The position numbers were made by a program, and so were the translations under genes. A model generated the notes under the pieces. That model was not told where the DNA came from. It was given only the letters and a program-made list of their open reading frames with translations, and searched no databases. Positions 24,491 through 37,200 of a DNA stretch of 64,000 bases are shown piece after piece. The stretch comes from Hypericum androsaemum (lineage: Eukaryota > Streptophyta > Magnoliopsida > Malpighiales > Hypericaceae), in the NCBI GenBank assembly GCA_963995505.1, contig OZ023181.1, positions 13,078,221 through 13,142,220 of the forward strand, written 5' to 3'. Within the stretch, counting starts at the first letter, position 1. Each line of letters begins with the position of its first letter.

Positions 24491-27400
24491 CCCTATCCTA
24501 CCTTTTCTTTCCTTATCTTGCCTTTTCCTTGCCTTTTCTGGTCTTTTCTTGCCTTTCCTGTCCTTATCTTGCATTTACCTTACCATTTCATGCCTTTTTC
24601 TTGCCTTTTCTTTACTTTTCCTTTCCTTTTCTTACCTTTTCCTTGCCTTTTCTTGCCTTATCTTGCCTTATCTTACCTTATCTTGCATTTTCTAGCATTT
24701 TCTTACCTTTTCTTGCATTTTTTTTGCCTTATTTTGCCTTTTCTTTCCTTTTTCTTGCCTTTTTTTGCCCTTTCTTATCTTGCCTTTTCCTTGCATTTTC
24801 TTGCCTTTTCTTTCCTTTTCTTATCTTTTCTTGCCTTTTCTTATGTTTTCTTCCCTTATATTGCCTGTTAATCCCTTTTCTTTTCCTTTCTCAACTTATC
24901 TCGCCTTATCTTGCCTTTTATTGCTTTTTTTTCCTTAACTTTCCATTTATTGCCTATTCTTTCCTTATCTTGCCTGTTATTGTCTTTTCTTGCAATATTT
25001 TGCCTTATCTTGCCTTTAGTTTCCTTATCTTGCCTTTAACCTACCTTTTCTTGCCTTTTCTTGCCTTTTCCTTGCTCTTCCTTACCTTTTATTTTCTTTT
25101 CTTGCCTTATCCTGCCTTATCTTGCCTTGTCTTTCCTTATCTTGCCTTTTCCAAGTCTTTTCTTGCCTTATCTTGCCTCTTCTTATCTTTTTTGGCCTTG
25201 TCTTGCCTTCTCCTGCCTTTTCTTGTCTTATCTCACCTTATCTTGCCTTTTATTGTCATTTATTGCATTTTCTTCCCCTTTCTTCCCATATCTTATTTTT
25301 TACTTGCCTTTTCTTTCCCTTTCCTTGCCTTTCCTTGCCTTTTCTTTCCTTACCTTATCTTTTCTTGCCTTATCTTGCCTTTTCTTTCCTTACCTTGCCC
25401 TTTCCTTGCCTTTTCTTACCTTTTCTAGTTTTATCTTGTCTTATCTTGCCTTTTCTTTCCTTATCTTGCATTTTCTTGCCTTTTCTTAAATTGTCTTAAC
25501 TTTTCTTGCCATATCTTGCCTTTCTTTCCTTATCTTGCCTTTTCCTTGCCTTTTCCTTACCTTTTCTTGCCTTTTCTTGCCTTATCTTGCCTTTTCTATT
25601 CTTACCTTGCCTTTTCTTGCCTTATCTTTCCTTATCTTTCCTTATCTTGCCTTTTCCTAGTCTTTTCTTGCCTTATCTTGAATCTTCTTATCTTTTTTGG
25701 CTTATCATGGCTTTTCTTTCCTTACCTTGCCTTTTCATTGCCTTTTCTTGCCTTATCATGGCTTTTCTTTTCTTATTTTGCCTTTTCTTGCCTTATCTTG
25801 CTTTTTCTTGCATTTTCTTCCCTTATCTTGACTTTTTCTTGCCTTATCTTGCTTTTTTTTTCCTTTTCTTGCCTTTTCTTGCCATATCCGTTCTTTTATT
25901 GTCTTCTCTTGCCTTTTCTTATCTTTTCTTGAATTTTCTTTCCATATCTTGCCTTTTCTTTCCTTATCTTGCCCTATCTTATCTTTTTTTGCCTTTTCTT
26001 TCCTTTTCTTTCCTTTTCCTTGCCTTTTCTTGTCTTTTCCTGTATTTTCCTTGCCATTTCATGCCTTTTCTTGTCTTATCTTGCCCTATCCTGCCTTTTC
26101 TTTCCTTATCTTGCCTTTTCCTTGCCTTTTCTGGTCTTTTCTTGCCTTTCCTTTCCTTATCTTGCCTTTACCTTGCCATTTCATGCCTTTTCTTGCCTTT
26201 TCTTTACTTTTCCTTTCCTTTTCTTACCTTTTCCTTGCCTTATCTTGCCTTATCTTACCTTATCTTGCATTTTCTAGCATTTTCTTACCTTTTCTTGCAT
26301 TTTTTTTGCCTTATCTTGCCTCTTCTTTCCTTTTTCTTGCCTTTTCTTGCCCTTTCTTATCTTGCCTTTTCCTTCCATTTTCTTGCCTTTTCTTTCCTTT
26401 TCTTATCTTTTCTTGCCTTTTCTTATATTTTCTTCCCTTATATTGCCTGTTTATTCCTTTTCTTTTCCTTTCTTAACTTATCTCGCCTTATCTTGCCTTT
26501 TATTACTTTTTTTCCTTAACTTTCCATTTATTGCCTTTTCTTTCCTTATCTTGCGTGTTATTGTCTTTTCTTGCAATATTTTGTCTATTCTTACCTTATT
26601 TTGCCTTATCTTGACTTTAACCTACCTTTTCTTGCCTTTTCTTGCCTTATCTTGCCTTTTCCTTGCTCTTCCTTACCTTTTATTTTCTTTTCTTGCCTTA
26701 TCCTACCTTCTCTTGCCTTGTCTTTCCTTATCTTGCCTTTTCCAAGCTTTTCTTGCCTTATCTTGCCTCTTCTTATCTTTTTTGGCCTTGTCTTGCCTTC
26801 TCCTGCCTTTTCTTGTCTTATCTCACCTTATCTTGCCTTTTATTGTCATTTCTTGCATTTCTTCCCCTTTCTTCCAATATCTTATTTTTTTCCTTGCCTT
26901 TTCTTTCCCTTTCCTTGCCTTTCTTGCCTTTTCTTTCCTTACCTTGTCTTTTCTTTCCTTATCTTGCCTTTTCTTTCCTTACCTTGCCCTTTCCTTGCCT
27001 TTTCTTACCTTTTCTAGTTTTATCTTGTCTTATCTTGCATTTTCTTTGTCATTTCTTGCCTTTTCTTTCCTTATCTTGCATTTTCTTGCCTTGTCTTAAA
27101 TTGTCTTACCTTTTCTTGCCTTATGTTGCCTTTTATTTCCTTATCTTGCCTTTTCCTTGCCGTTTCTTGCCTTATCTCGCCATTTCTTGCCTTTTTTTCC
27201 CATTTCTTTCCTTATCTTGCCATTTCCTTGCCTTTTCTTGCCTTTTCTTGACATTTCTTTACTTATCTTACATTTTCCTTGTATTTCTTGCCTTTTCTTG
27301 CATTTTCTCACCTTTTCTTTCCTCATCTTACCTTTTCCTTGCCTTATCATGCCTTTTCTTTCCTTATCTTGCCTTTTCCTTGCCTTTTCTTGCTTTTTCT

Positions 27401-27554
27401 TGCCTTTTACTTGTCTTTTCTTCCCTTATCTTGCCCTTTCTTGTCTTTTTTGGTCTTGTCTTGCCTTTTCTTCCCACGTCTTTCCTTTTCTTTACTTATC
27501 TTACCTTTTCCTTGCATTTCCTGCCTTTTCTTGCATTTTCCTTGCCTTTTCTTG
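24491..27554 (+). repeat. 3,065-bp tandem higher-order unit, copy 1
   Basis: Starts at CCCTATCCTACC and is followed directly by a second copy starting at the same motif at 27,555. Landmarks keep a constant offset of 3,065 bp (25,506 to 28,571; 26,571 to 29,636; 27,141 to 30,206). It contains two related subunits of about 1.6 and 1.47 kb: CCCTATCCTGCC recurs at about 26,087. No gene is present. Confidence 0.88.
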
Positions 27555-30500
27555 CCCTATCCTACCTTTTCTTTCCTTATCTTGCCTTTTCCTTGCCTTT
27601 TCTGGTCTTTTCTTGCCTTTCCTCTCCTTATCTTGCATTTACCTTACCATTTCACGCCTTTTCTTGCCTTTTCTTTACTTTTCCTTTCCTTTTCTTACCT
27701 TTTCCTTGCCTTTTCTTGCCTTATCTTGCCTTATCTTACCTTATCTTGCATTTTCTAGCATTTTCTTACCTTTTCTTGCATTTTTTTTTTGCCTTATTTT
27801 GCCTTTTCTTTCCTTTTTCTTGCCTTTTTTTGCCCTTTCTTATCTTGCCTTTTCCTTGCATTTTCTTGCCTTTTCTTTCCTTTTCTTATCTTTTCTTGCC
27901 TTTTCTTATGTTTTCTTCCCTTATATTTCCTGTTAATCCCTTTTCTTTTCCTTTCTCAACTTATCTCGCCTTATCTTGCCTTTTATTGTTTTTTTTTCCT
28001 TAACTTTCCATTTATTGCCTATTCTTTCCTTATCTTGCCTGTTATTGTCTTTTCTTGCAATATTTTGCCTTATCTTGCCTTTAGTTTCCTTATCTTGCCT
28101 TTAACCTACCTTTTCTTGCCTTTTCTTGCCTTTTCCTTGCTCTTCCTTACCTTTTATTTTCTTTTCTTGCCTTATCCTGCCTTATCTTGCCTTGTCTTTC
28201 CTTATCTTGCCTTTTCCAAGTCTTTTCTTGCCTTATCTTGCCTCTTCTTATCTTTTTTGGCCTTGTCTTGCCTTCTCCTACCTTTTCTTGTCTTATCTCA
28301 CCTTATCTTGCCTTTTATTGTCATTTATTGCATTTTCTTCCCCTTTCTTCCCATATCTTATTTTTTACTTGCCTTTTCTTTCCCTTTCCTTGCCTTTCCT
28401 TGCCTTTTCTTTCCTTACCTTATCTTTTCTTGCCTTATCTTGCCTTTTCTTTCCTTACCTTGCCCTTTCCTTGCCTTTTCTTACCTTTTCTAGTTTTATC
28501 TTGTCTTATCTTGCCTTTTCTTTCCTTATCTTGCATTTTCTTGCCTTTTCTTAAATTGTCTTAACTTTTCTTGCCATATCTTGCCTTTCTTTCCTTATCT
28601 TGCCTTTTCCTTGCCTTTTCCTTACCTTTTCTTGCCTTTTCTTGCCTTATCTTGCCTTTTCTATTCTTACCTTGCCTTTTCTTGCCTTATCTTTCCTTAT
28701 CTTTCCTTATCTTGCCTTTTCCTAGTCTTTTCTTGCCTTATCTTGAATCTTCTTATCTTTTTTGGTTTATCATGGCTTTTCTTTCCTTACCTTGCCTTTT
28801 CATTGCCTTTTCTTGCCTTATCATGGCTTTTCTTTTCTTATTTTGCCTTTTCTTGCCTTATCTTGCTTTTTCTTGCATTTTCTTCCCTTATCTTGACTTT
28901 TTCTTGCCTTATCTTGCTTTTTTTTTCCTTTTCTTGCCTTTTCTTGCCATATCCGTTCTTTTATTGTCTTCTCTTGCCTTTTCTTATCTTTTCTTGAATT
29001 TTCTTTCCATATCTTGCCTTTTCTTTCCTTATCTTGCCCTATCTTATCTTTTTTTGCCTTTTCTTTCCTTTTCTTTCCTTTTCCTTGCCTTTTCTTGTCT
29101 TTTCCTGTATTTTCCTTGCCATTTCATGCCTTTTCTTGTCTTATCTTGCCCTATCCTGCCTTTTCTTTCCTTATCTTGCCTTTTCCTTGCCTTTTCTGGT
29201 CTTTTCTTGCCTTTCCTTTCCTTATCTTGCCTTTACCTTGCCATTTCATGCCTTTTCTTGCCTTTTCTTTACTTTTCCTTTCCTTTTCTTACCTTTTCCT
29301 TGCCTTATCTTGCCTTATCTTACCTTATCTTGCATTTTCTAGCACTTTCTTATCTTTTCTTGCATTTTTTTTGCCTTATCTTGCCTCTTCTTTCCTTTTT
29401 CTTGCCTTTTCTTGCCCTTTCTTATCTTGCCTTTTCCTTCCATTTTCTTGCCTTTTCTTTCCTTTTCTTATCTTTTCTTTCCTTTTCTTATATTTTCTTC
29501 CCTTATATTGCCTGTTTATTCCTTTTCTTTTCCTTTCTTAACTTATCTCGCCTTATCTTGCCTTTTATTACTTTTTTTCCTTAACTTTCCATTTATTGCC
29601 TTTTCTTTCCTTATCTTGCCTGTTATTGTCTTTTCTTGCAATATTTTGTCTTTTCTTACCTTATTTTGCTTTATCTTGCCTTTAACCTACCTTTTCTTGC
29701 CTTTTCTTGCCTTATCTTGCCTTTTCCTTGCTCTTCCTTACCTTTTATTTTCTTTTCTTGCCTTATCCTACCTTATCTTGCCTTGTCTTTCCTTATCTTG
29801 CCTTTTCCAAGCTTTTCTTGCCTTATCTTGCCTCTTCTTATCTTTTTTGGCCTTGTCTTGCCTTCTCCTGCCTTTTCTTGTCTTATCTCACCTTATCTTG
29901 CCTTTTATTGTCATTTCTTGCATTTCTTCCCCTTTCTTCCCATATCTTATTTTTTTCCTTGCCTTTTCTTTCCCTTTCCTTGCCTTTCTTGCCTTTTCTT
30001 TCCTTACCTTGTCTATTCTTTCCTTATCTTGCCTTTTCTTTCCTTACCTTGCCCTTTCCTTGCCTTTTCTTACCTTTTCTAGTTTTATCTTTTCTTATCT
30101 TGCATTTTCTTTGTCATTTCTTGCCTTTTCTTTCCTTATCTTGCATTTTCTTGCCTTGTCTTAAATTGTCTTACCTTTTCTTGCCTTATCTTGCCTTTTA
30201 TTTCCTTATCTTGCCTTTTCCTTGCCGTTTCTTGCCTTATCTCGCCATTTCTTGCCTTTTTTTCCCATTTCTTTCCTTATCTTGCCATTTCCTTGCCTTT
30301 TCTTGCCTTTTCTTGACATTTCTTTACTTATCTTACATTTTCCTTGTATTTCTTGCCTTTTCTTGCATTTTCTCACCTTTTCTTTCCTCATCTTACCTTT
30401 TCCTTGCCTTATCATGCCTTTTCTTTCCTTATCTTGCCTTTTCCTTGCCTTTTCTTGCTTTTTCTTGCCTTTTCTTGCCTTTTACTTGTCTTTTCTTCCC

Positions 30501-30620
30501 TTATCTTGCCCTTTCTTGTCTTTTTTGGTCTTGTCTTGCCTTTTCTTCCCATGTCTTTCCTTTTCTTTACTTATCTTACCTTTTCCTTGCATTTCCTGCC
30601 TTTTCTTGCATTTTCCTTGC
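27555..30620 (+). repeat. 3,065-bp tandem higher-order unit, copy 2
   Basis: Near-identical to 24,491-27,554, with only scattered single-base differences, for example GGTTTATCATGG here at about 28,763 against GGCTTATCATGG in copy 1. Similarity ends near 30,620, where copy 1 continues CTTGCCCTATCC and copy 2 CATGCCTTATCATGG. The junction is sharp, consistent with one recent unequal exchange. Confidence 0.88.
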
Positions 30621-33600
30621 CTTTTCATGCCTTATCATGGCTTTTCTTTCCTTATCTTGCCTTTTCCTTGCCTTTTCTTGCCTTAACTAGCTTTTTCTTG
30701 CCGTTTCTTGCACTTTCTTGCCTTTTCTTCCCTTATCTTGACTTTTCCTTGCATTTTCTGTCCTTTTCTTTCCATATCTTGCCTTTTTTAGAAACGTTTT
30801 TAGCCTTTTCTTGCCTTTTCTTTCCTTATCTTGCCTTATCTTATCTTTTTTTTCCTTTTCTTTCCTTATCTTGATTTTTCCTTGCCATTTCTTCACTTTT
30901 CTTGTGTTACCTTGCCCTATCTTGCCTTTTCTTTCCTTATATTGCCTTTTCCTTGCCTTTTCTTATCTTTTCTTTCCTTTCCTTTCCTTATCTTGCCATT
31001 TCATGCCTTTTCTAGCCTTTTCTTACCTTTTCTTACATTTTCCTTGCCTTTTCTAGCCTAATCTTGCCTTTTCTTTCCTTATTTTTCCTCTTCCTTGCCT
31101 TTCCTTGCAATTTCTTGCCCTTTCTTATCTTGCCTTTTCCTTGCTTTTCCTTCCCTTTTCTTTCCTTTTCTTGTGTTATCTTGCCTTTTTTTACTTTTTC
31201 ATGCCTTTTCTTGCCTTATGTTCCCTTATCTTGCCTTTTCCTTGCATTTTCTTGCCTCTTATTGTCTTTTCTTGCCTTTTCTTGTCTTTTCTTTCCATAT
31301 CTTATTTTTTCCTTGCCTTTGCTAGCCTTTTCTTTCCTTTTCCTTGCCTTTTCTTGCCTTTTCTTTCCTTATCTTGCCCTTTCTTGCCTTACCTTGCCCT
31401 TTCCTTGCCTTTTCTTACCTTTTCTTGTCTTATCTTGAATTTTATTTGCCATTTCTTGCATTTTCTTGCCTTATCTTGCCTTTTGTTTCCCTATCTTGTC
31501 TTTTCCTTGCCGTTTCTTGCCTTATCTCACCGTTTCTTGCCTTTTTTGCCATTTCCTTGCCTTTTCTTGCTTTTTTTGCCTTATCTTGCTTTTTCTGGAC
31601 TTGTCTTGCCTTTTCTTTCCTTATACCTTTTCATTGCCTTTCTTGCCTTTTCTTCCATTATCTCACCTTTTCTTTCCTTTTCATGCCTTTTCCTTGTCGT
31701 TTCTTGCCTTATCATGCCTTTCCTTTCCTTATCTTGCCTTTTCTTACCTTTTCCTTGCCTTTTCTTACTTTTTCTTGCCTTTTCTTGCCTTATCTTGTCT
31801 TTTCTTGCCTTATCTTGCCTTTTCCTTGCCATTTCTTACCTTTTCCTGCCTTTTCTTTCTTTTTCCTTCCCTTTTCCTACCTTTTCTTTGTCAGTTCTTT
31901 CCTAATCTTGCCTTATCTTGCCTTATCTTTCCTTATCTTGCCTTTTCTTGCATTTTCTTGCATTTTCTTGCATTTTCTTGCCTTATCTTGCCTTTTCTTT
32001 CCTTATCTTGCCTTTTCCTTGCCTTTTCTTGCCCTTTCTTATCTTGCCTTTTCCTTACCTTTTCTTCCTTTTTCATGCCTATTCTTGCATTTTTCCCTTA
32101 TATTACCTTTTTATCCCTTTTCCTTCCTTTTCTTGCTTTATCTCGCCTTATCTTCCCTTTTATTGCCTTTTCTTTTCTTAACTTTCCTTTTATTGCCTTT
32201 TCTTTCCTTATCTTCCCTTCTATTGTCTTTCTTGCCTTATTTTTTCTTATGTTGCCTTATTTTGCCTTATCTTGCCTTTTCTTCCCTTATCTTGCCTTTC
32301 GTTTCTTTCACTTGCCTTTAACCTGCCTTTTCTAACCTTTTCTTATCTTATTTTGCCTTTTCTTGCCTTATCTTACCTTTAGTTTCCTTATCTTGCCTTT
32401 AACCTACCTTTTCTTGCCTTTTCTTGCCTTATCTTGCCTTTTCCTTGCCTTTCCTTACCTTTTTTTTCCTTTTCTTGTCTTTTCTTGCCTTATCTTGCCT
32501 TTTCTTATCTTTTTTGGCCCTGTCTTGCCTTATCTTGCCTTCTCTTACTTTTTCTTGCCTTTTCTTGACTTATCTTCCCTTATCTTGCCTTTTCCTTTCC
32601 TTTTCTTGCCTCTTACTGTCTTTTCTTGCCTTTTCTTGTCTTTTCTTTCCTTATCTTATTTTTTTCTTGCCTTTTCTTTCCTTTTCCTTGCCTTTTCTTG
32701 CCTTATCTTGCCTTTTCTTTTCGTATCTTGCCTTTTCTTGCCTTATCTTGCCTTTTCTTGCCTTAACTTGCCCTTTCCTTTCCTTTTCTTACCTTTTCTT
32801 ATCTTCTGTTGCATTTTCTTTGCCGTTTCTTGCCTTTTCTTTCCTTATCTTGCATTTTCTTGCCTTTTCTTAATTTGTCTTGGCTTATCTTGCCTTTTGT
32901 TTCCTTATCTTGTCTTTTCCTTGTCTTTTCTTATCATATCTCGCAGTTTCTTGCCTTTTTTTGCCATTTCCTTGCCTTTTCTTGCTTTTTTTGCCTTGTC
33001 TTGCCTTAACTTGCTTTTTCTGGACTTATCTTGCCTTTTCTTCCCTTATCTTACATTTTCATTGCATTTCTTGACTTTTCTTGCATTATCTCGCCTTTTC
33101 TTGCCTTTTCCTTGCCTTTTCTTGCCTTATCATGCCTTTCCTTTCCTTATCTTGCCTTTTCTTACCTTTTCCTTGCTTTTCCTTTCTTTTTCTTATCTTT
33201 TCTGGACTTATCTTGTCTTTTCTTGCCTTTTTCTTCCTTAACTTTCCTTTTCCTTTCCATTTCTTGCCTTTTCCTTCCTTTTCTTTCCTTTTCCTTGCCT
33301 TTTCCTACCTTTTCTTTCTCATTTCTTGCCTAATCTTGCCATATCTTTCCTTATCTTGCCTTTTCCTTGCCTTTTCTTGCCACTCCTTGCCCTTTCTTAT
33401 CTTTCCTTTTCCCTGCCTTTTCTTGCCTTTTCTTGCATTTTCCCATATATTGCCTTTTTATCCCTTTTCTTTTCTTTTCTTGCCTTATCTCGCCTTATCT
33501 TGTCTTTTATTGCCTTTTATTTCCTTATCTTGCCTTCTATTGTCTTTTCTTGCCTTATTTATCCTTTTCTTAACTTTTCTTGCCTTATCTTGCCTTTAGT

Positions 33601-34200
33601 TTCCTTATCTTGCCCTTAACCTACCTTTTCTTGCCTTTTCTTGTCTTAATTTGCCTTATCTTGCCTTATCTTTTCTTATCTTGCCTTTTCCTTGCCTTTC
33701 CTTACCTTTTCTTTCCTTTTCTTGCCTTTTCTTGCCTTATCCTGCCTTGTCTTTCCTTATCTTGCCTTGACTTTCCTTATCTTGCCTTTTCCTTGCCATT
33801 TCTTGCCTTTTCTTGCTTTTTCTTGCCTTTTCTTACCCTATCTTGCCTTTTCTTGCCTTTTCTTTCCTTATCTTGCCTTTTACTTATCGTTTCTTGCCTT
33901 ATCTTACCTTTCTTGCCTTTTTTGGCCTTCACATGCCTTTTCTTGCCTTTTCTTTCCTGATCTTACCTTTTCCTTGCGTTTCTTGGCTTTTCTTCCGTTA
34001 CCTTGCCTTTTCTTTCCTTATCTTGCCTTTTCCTTAACTTTTCTTGCCTTGTCTTGCTTTTTCTTGCCTTTTCTTCCCTTATCTTGCCTTTTCCTAGCAT
34101 TTTCTTATCTTTTCTTGCCTTTGCTATCCATATATTACCTTTTCCTGATCTTTTCTAGCCATTTCTGGCCATTTCTTTCCTTATCTTGAATTATCTTATC
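30620..34200 (+). repeat. Satellite block F (about 1.4-kb units)
   Basis: Two related units lie about 1.41 kb apart: the GCCTTTTGTTTCC segment near 31,482 and 32,893, followed by TTTTTTGCC and CTGGACTT variants. The second unit, about 32.4-33.7 kb, has a close relative at about 62.3-63.7 kb on the far side of both retroelements, at offsets of 29.86-30.0 kb. An unusual purine-bearing island (TTAGAAACGTTTTTAGC) lies near 30,787. No gene is seen. Confidence 0.65.
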
Positions 34201-37200
34201 TTTTCTTGCCTTTTCTTGCATTTTCCTTCCTTTTCCTTGCCTTTTCCTACATTTTCCTTGCATTTTCTTTCCTTATCTTACCTTTTCTTTATATATCTTA
34301 CCTTTTCCTTGCATTTTCTTATCTTTTCTTCTATTTTCTTGGGTTTTCTTACCTTTTCTTACCTTTTCTTGCCATTTCATTCCTTATCTTGCCTTTTCCT
34401 TGCCATTTCTTGCCTTTTTCTGCCTTTTCCTTGCCTTTTCTTACCTTTTCCTTGCCTTTTCTTACCTTTTCTTGCCTTTTCTTATCTTATCTTGCCTTTT
34501 CCTTGACATTTCTTGCCTTTTCTTTAATTATCTTTCATTTTCTTGCCTTTTCTTAACTTATCTTGCCTTTTCTTGCCTTTTCTTGACTTTTGTTTCCTTA
34601 TCTTGCCTTTTCCTTGCCGTTTCATGCCTTATTTTTCCATTCCTTTCTTTTGTTTCCTTTTTTTACCTTGTCTTGCCTTTTCTTAACTTATCTTACCTTT
34701 TCTTTCATTATCTTTCCTTTTCCTTACATTTCTTGCCTTTTCTTGCATTATCTTGCCTTTTCGTTCCTTATCTTGCCTTTTCCTTGCCTTTTCTTGCCTT
34801 ATCATGCCTTTTCTTTCCTTATCTTTACTTTTCCTTGCCTTTTCTTGCATTTTCCTTGCCTTTTCTTGCCTTATCTTGCCTTTTCTTTCCATACCTTGCC
34901 TTTTCCTTGCCTTTTCTTACATTTTCTTGCCTTATCTTGCCTTTTCTTTCCTTATCTTACCTTTTCCTTGCGTTTCTTGCCTTTTCTTGTGTTATCTCAC
35001 CTTTTCTTTCCTTATCTTACCTTTTCCTTGCCTTTTCTTGACTTATCGTGCCCTTTCTTTCCATCTCTTGCCTTTTCTTACTTTTTCTTGCCTTTTCTTG
35101 CCCTATCTTGCCTTTTCTTCCTTTTCTTTCCTCATCTTGCCTTTTACTTGTCTTTTCTTACTTTATCTTGCCTTTATTATCTTTTTTGGCCTTGACATAA
35201 CCTTTCTTGCCTTATCTTGCCTTTTCTTTCCTTATCTTGCCTTTTCCTTGCCTTTTCTCGCTTTGTCATGGCTTTTCTTTCCTTATCTTGCCATTTCCTT
35301 GCCTTTTCTTGCCCTATCTTGCATTTTCTTGCCTTTTCTTCCCTTATCTTGCCTTTTCTTGTCTTTTCTTGCCTTTCCTATCAATATCTTACCTTTTCCT
35401 TATCTTTTCTAGCTTTTTCTTCCATTTTCTTTCCGTATCATTCGTTATCTTATCTTTTCTTGCCTTTTCTTGCATTTTCCTTTCCTTTTCATTCCTTTTC
35501 TTGCTTTTTCATTCCTTATCTTGCCTTTTCCTTGCCATTTCTTGCCTTTAAATGCCTTTTCCTTGCCTTTTCTTACCTTTTCTTGCCTTTTCTTGTCTTA
35601 TCTTGCCCTTTCCTTCCCATTTCTTGCCTTTTCTTTAATTATCTTGCATTTTCTTGCCTTTTCTTAACATATCTTGCCTTATCTTGCCTTATCTTGACTT
35701 TTGTTTCCTTAACTTGCTTTTTCCTTGCCATTTCATGCCTTATTTTACCATTTCCTTTCTTTTCTTTCCTTTTTTTGCCTTGTCTTGCCTTATCTTGCCT
35801 TTTCTTGACTTATCTTACCTTTTCTTTCGTTATCTTACCTTTTCCTTACGTTTCTTGCCTTTTCTTGCATTATCTCACCATTTCTTTCCTTATCTTGCCT
35901 TTTCCTTGCCTTTTTCTTGCCTTATCATGCCTTTTCTTTCCTTATCATTCCTTTTCCTTGCCTTTTCTTGCCTTTTCTTGCCTTATCTTTCTTTATCTTT
36001 CCTTTTCTTTCCTTACCTTGACTTTTCCTTGCCTTTTCTTACCTTTTCTTGCCTTTTCTTACCTTTTCTTACGTTATCTCGCCTTTTCTTTCCTTATCTT
36101 ACCTTTTCCTTGCATTTCTTGCCTTTTCTTACGTTATCTCGCCTTTTCTTTTCTTATCTTGCCTTTTCTTGCCTAATCATGCCTTTTCTTTCCATCTCTT
36201 GCCTTTTCCTTGCCTTTTCTTGCCATGTCTTACCTTTTCTTGCCTTCTACTTGTCTTTTCTTGCCTTATCTTGCCTTTCTTGTCTTTTTTGGCCTTGATA
36301 TGCCTTTTCTTACCTTTTCTTTCCTTATTTTACCTTTTACTTGTGTTTCTTGGCTTTTCTTGTGTTACCTTGCCTTTTCTTTCCTTATCTTGGCTTTTCC
36401 TTGCCTTTTCTTGCCTTATCTTGCATTTTCTTCCCTTATCTTGCCTTTTCCTTGCCTTTTCTTGCCTTTTCTTGTCTTTCCTATCCATATCCTACCTTTT
36501 CCTTATCTTTTCTAGCCTTTTCTTACCTTTTCTTGCCTTATCTTATCTTTTCTTGCCTTTTCTTGCATTTTCCTACCTTTTCCTTGTCTTTTCTTGCATT
36601 TTCCTTCATTTTCCTTGCCTTTTCTTGCCTTATCTTGCCTTTTCTTTATGTATCTTGCATTTTCCTTGCCTTTTCTTGTCTTTTCTTGACTTTTCTTGTC
36701 TTTTCTTGCCTTTTCATTCCTTATCTTGCCTTTTCCTTGCCATTTCTTGCCTATTCTTGCCTTTTCCTTGCCTTTTCTTACCTTTTCCTTGCCTTTTCTT
36801 ACCTTTTCTTGCCTTTTCTTATCTTTCTTATCTTATTTTGTCTTATCTTGCCTCTTCTTTGCCATTTCTTGCCTTTTCTTTAATTATCTTGCATTTTCTT
36901 AAATTAACTTGCCTTTTCTTGCCTAATCTTGACTTTTGTTTCCTTATCTTGACTTTTCCTTGCCGTTTCATGCCTTTTTTTGCCATTTCCTTTCTTTTCT
37001 TTCCTTTTTTTGCCTTGTCTTGCCTTATCTTGCCTTTTCTTGGCTTATCTTTCCTTTTCTTTTGTTATCTTACCTTTTCCTTACGTTTCTTGCCTTTTCT
37101 TGCGTTATCTCGCCTTTTCTTTTCTTATCTTGCCTTTTCCTTGCCTTTTCTTGCCTTATCATGCCTTTTCTTTCCTTATCTTAACTTTTCCTCACATTTT

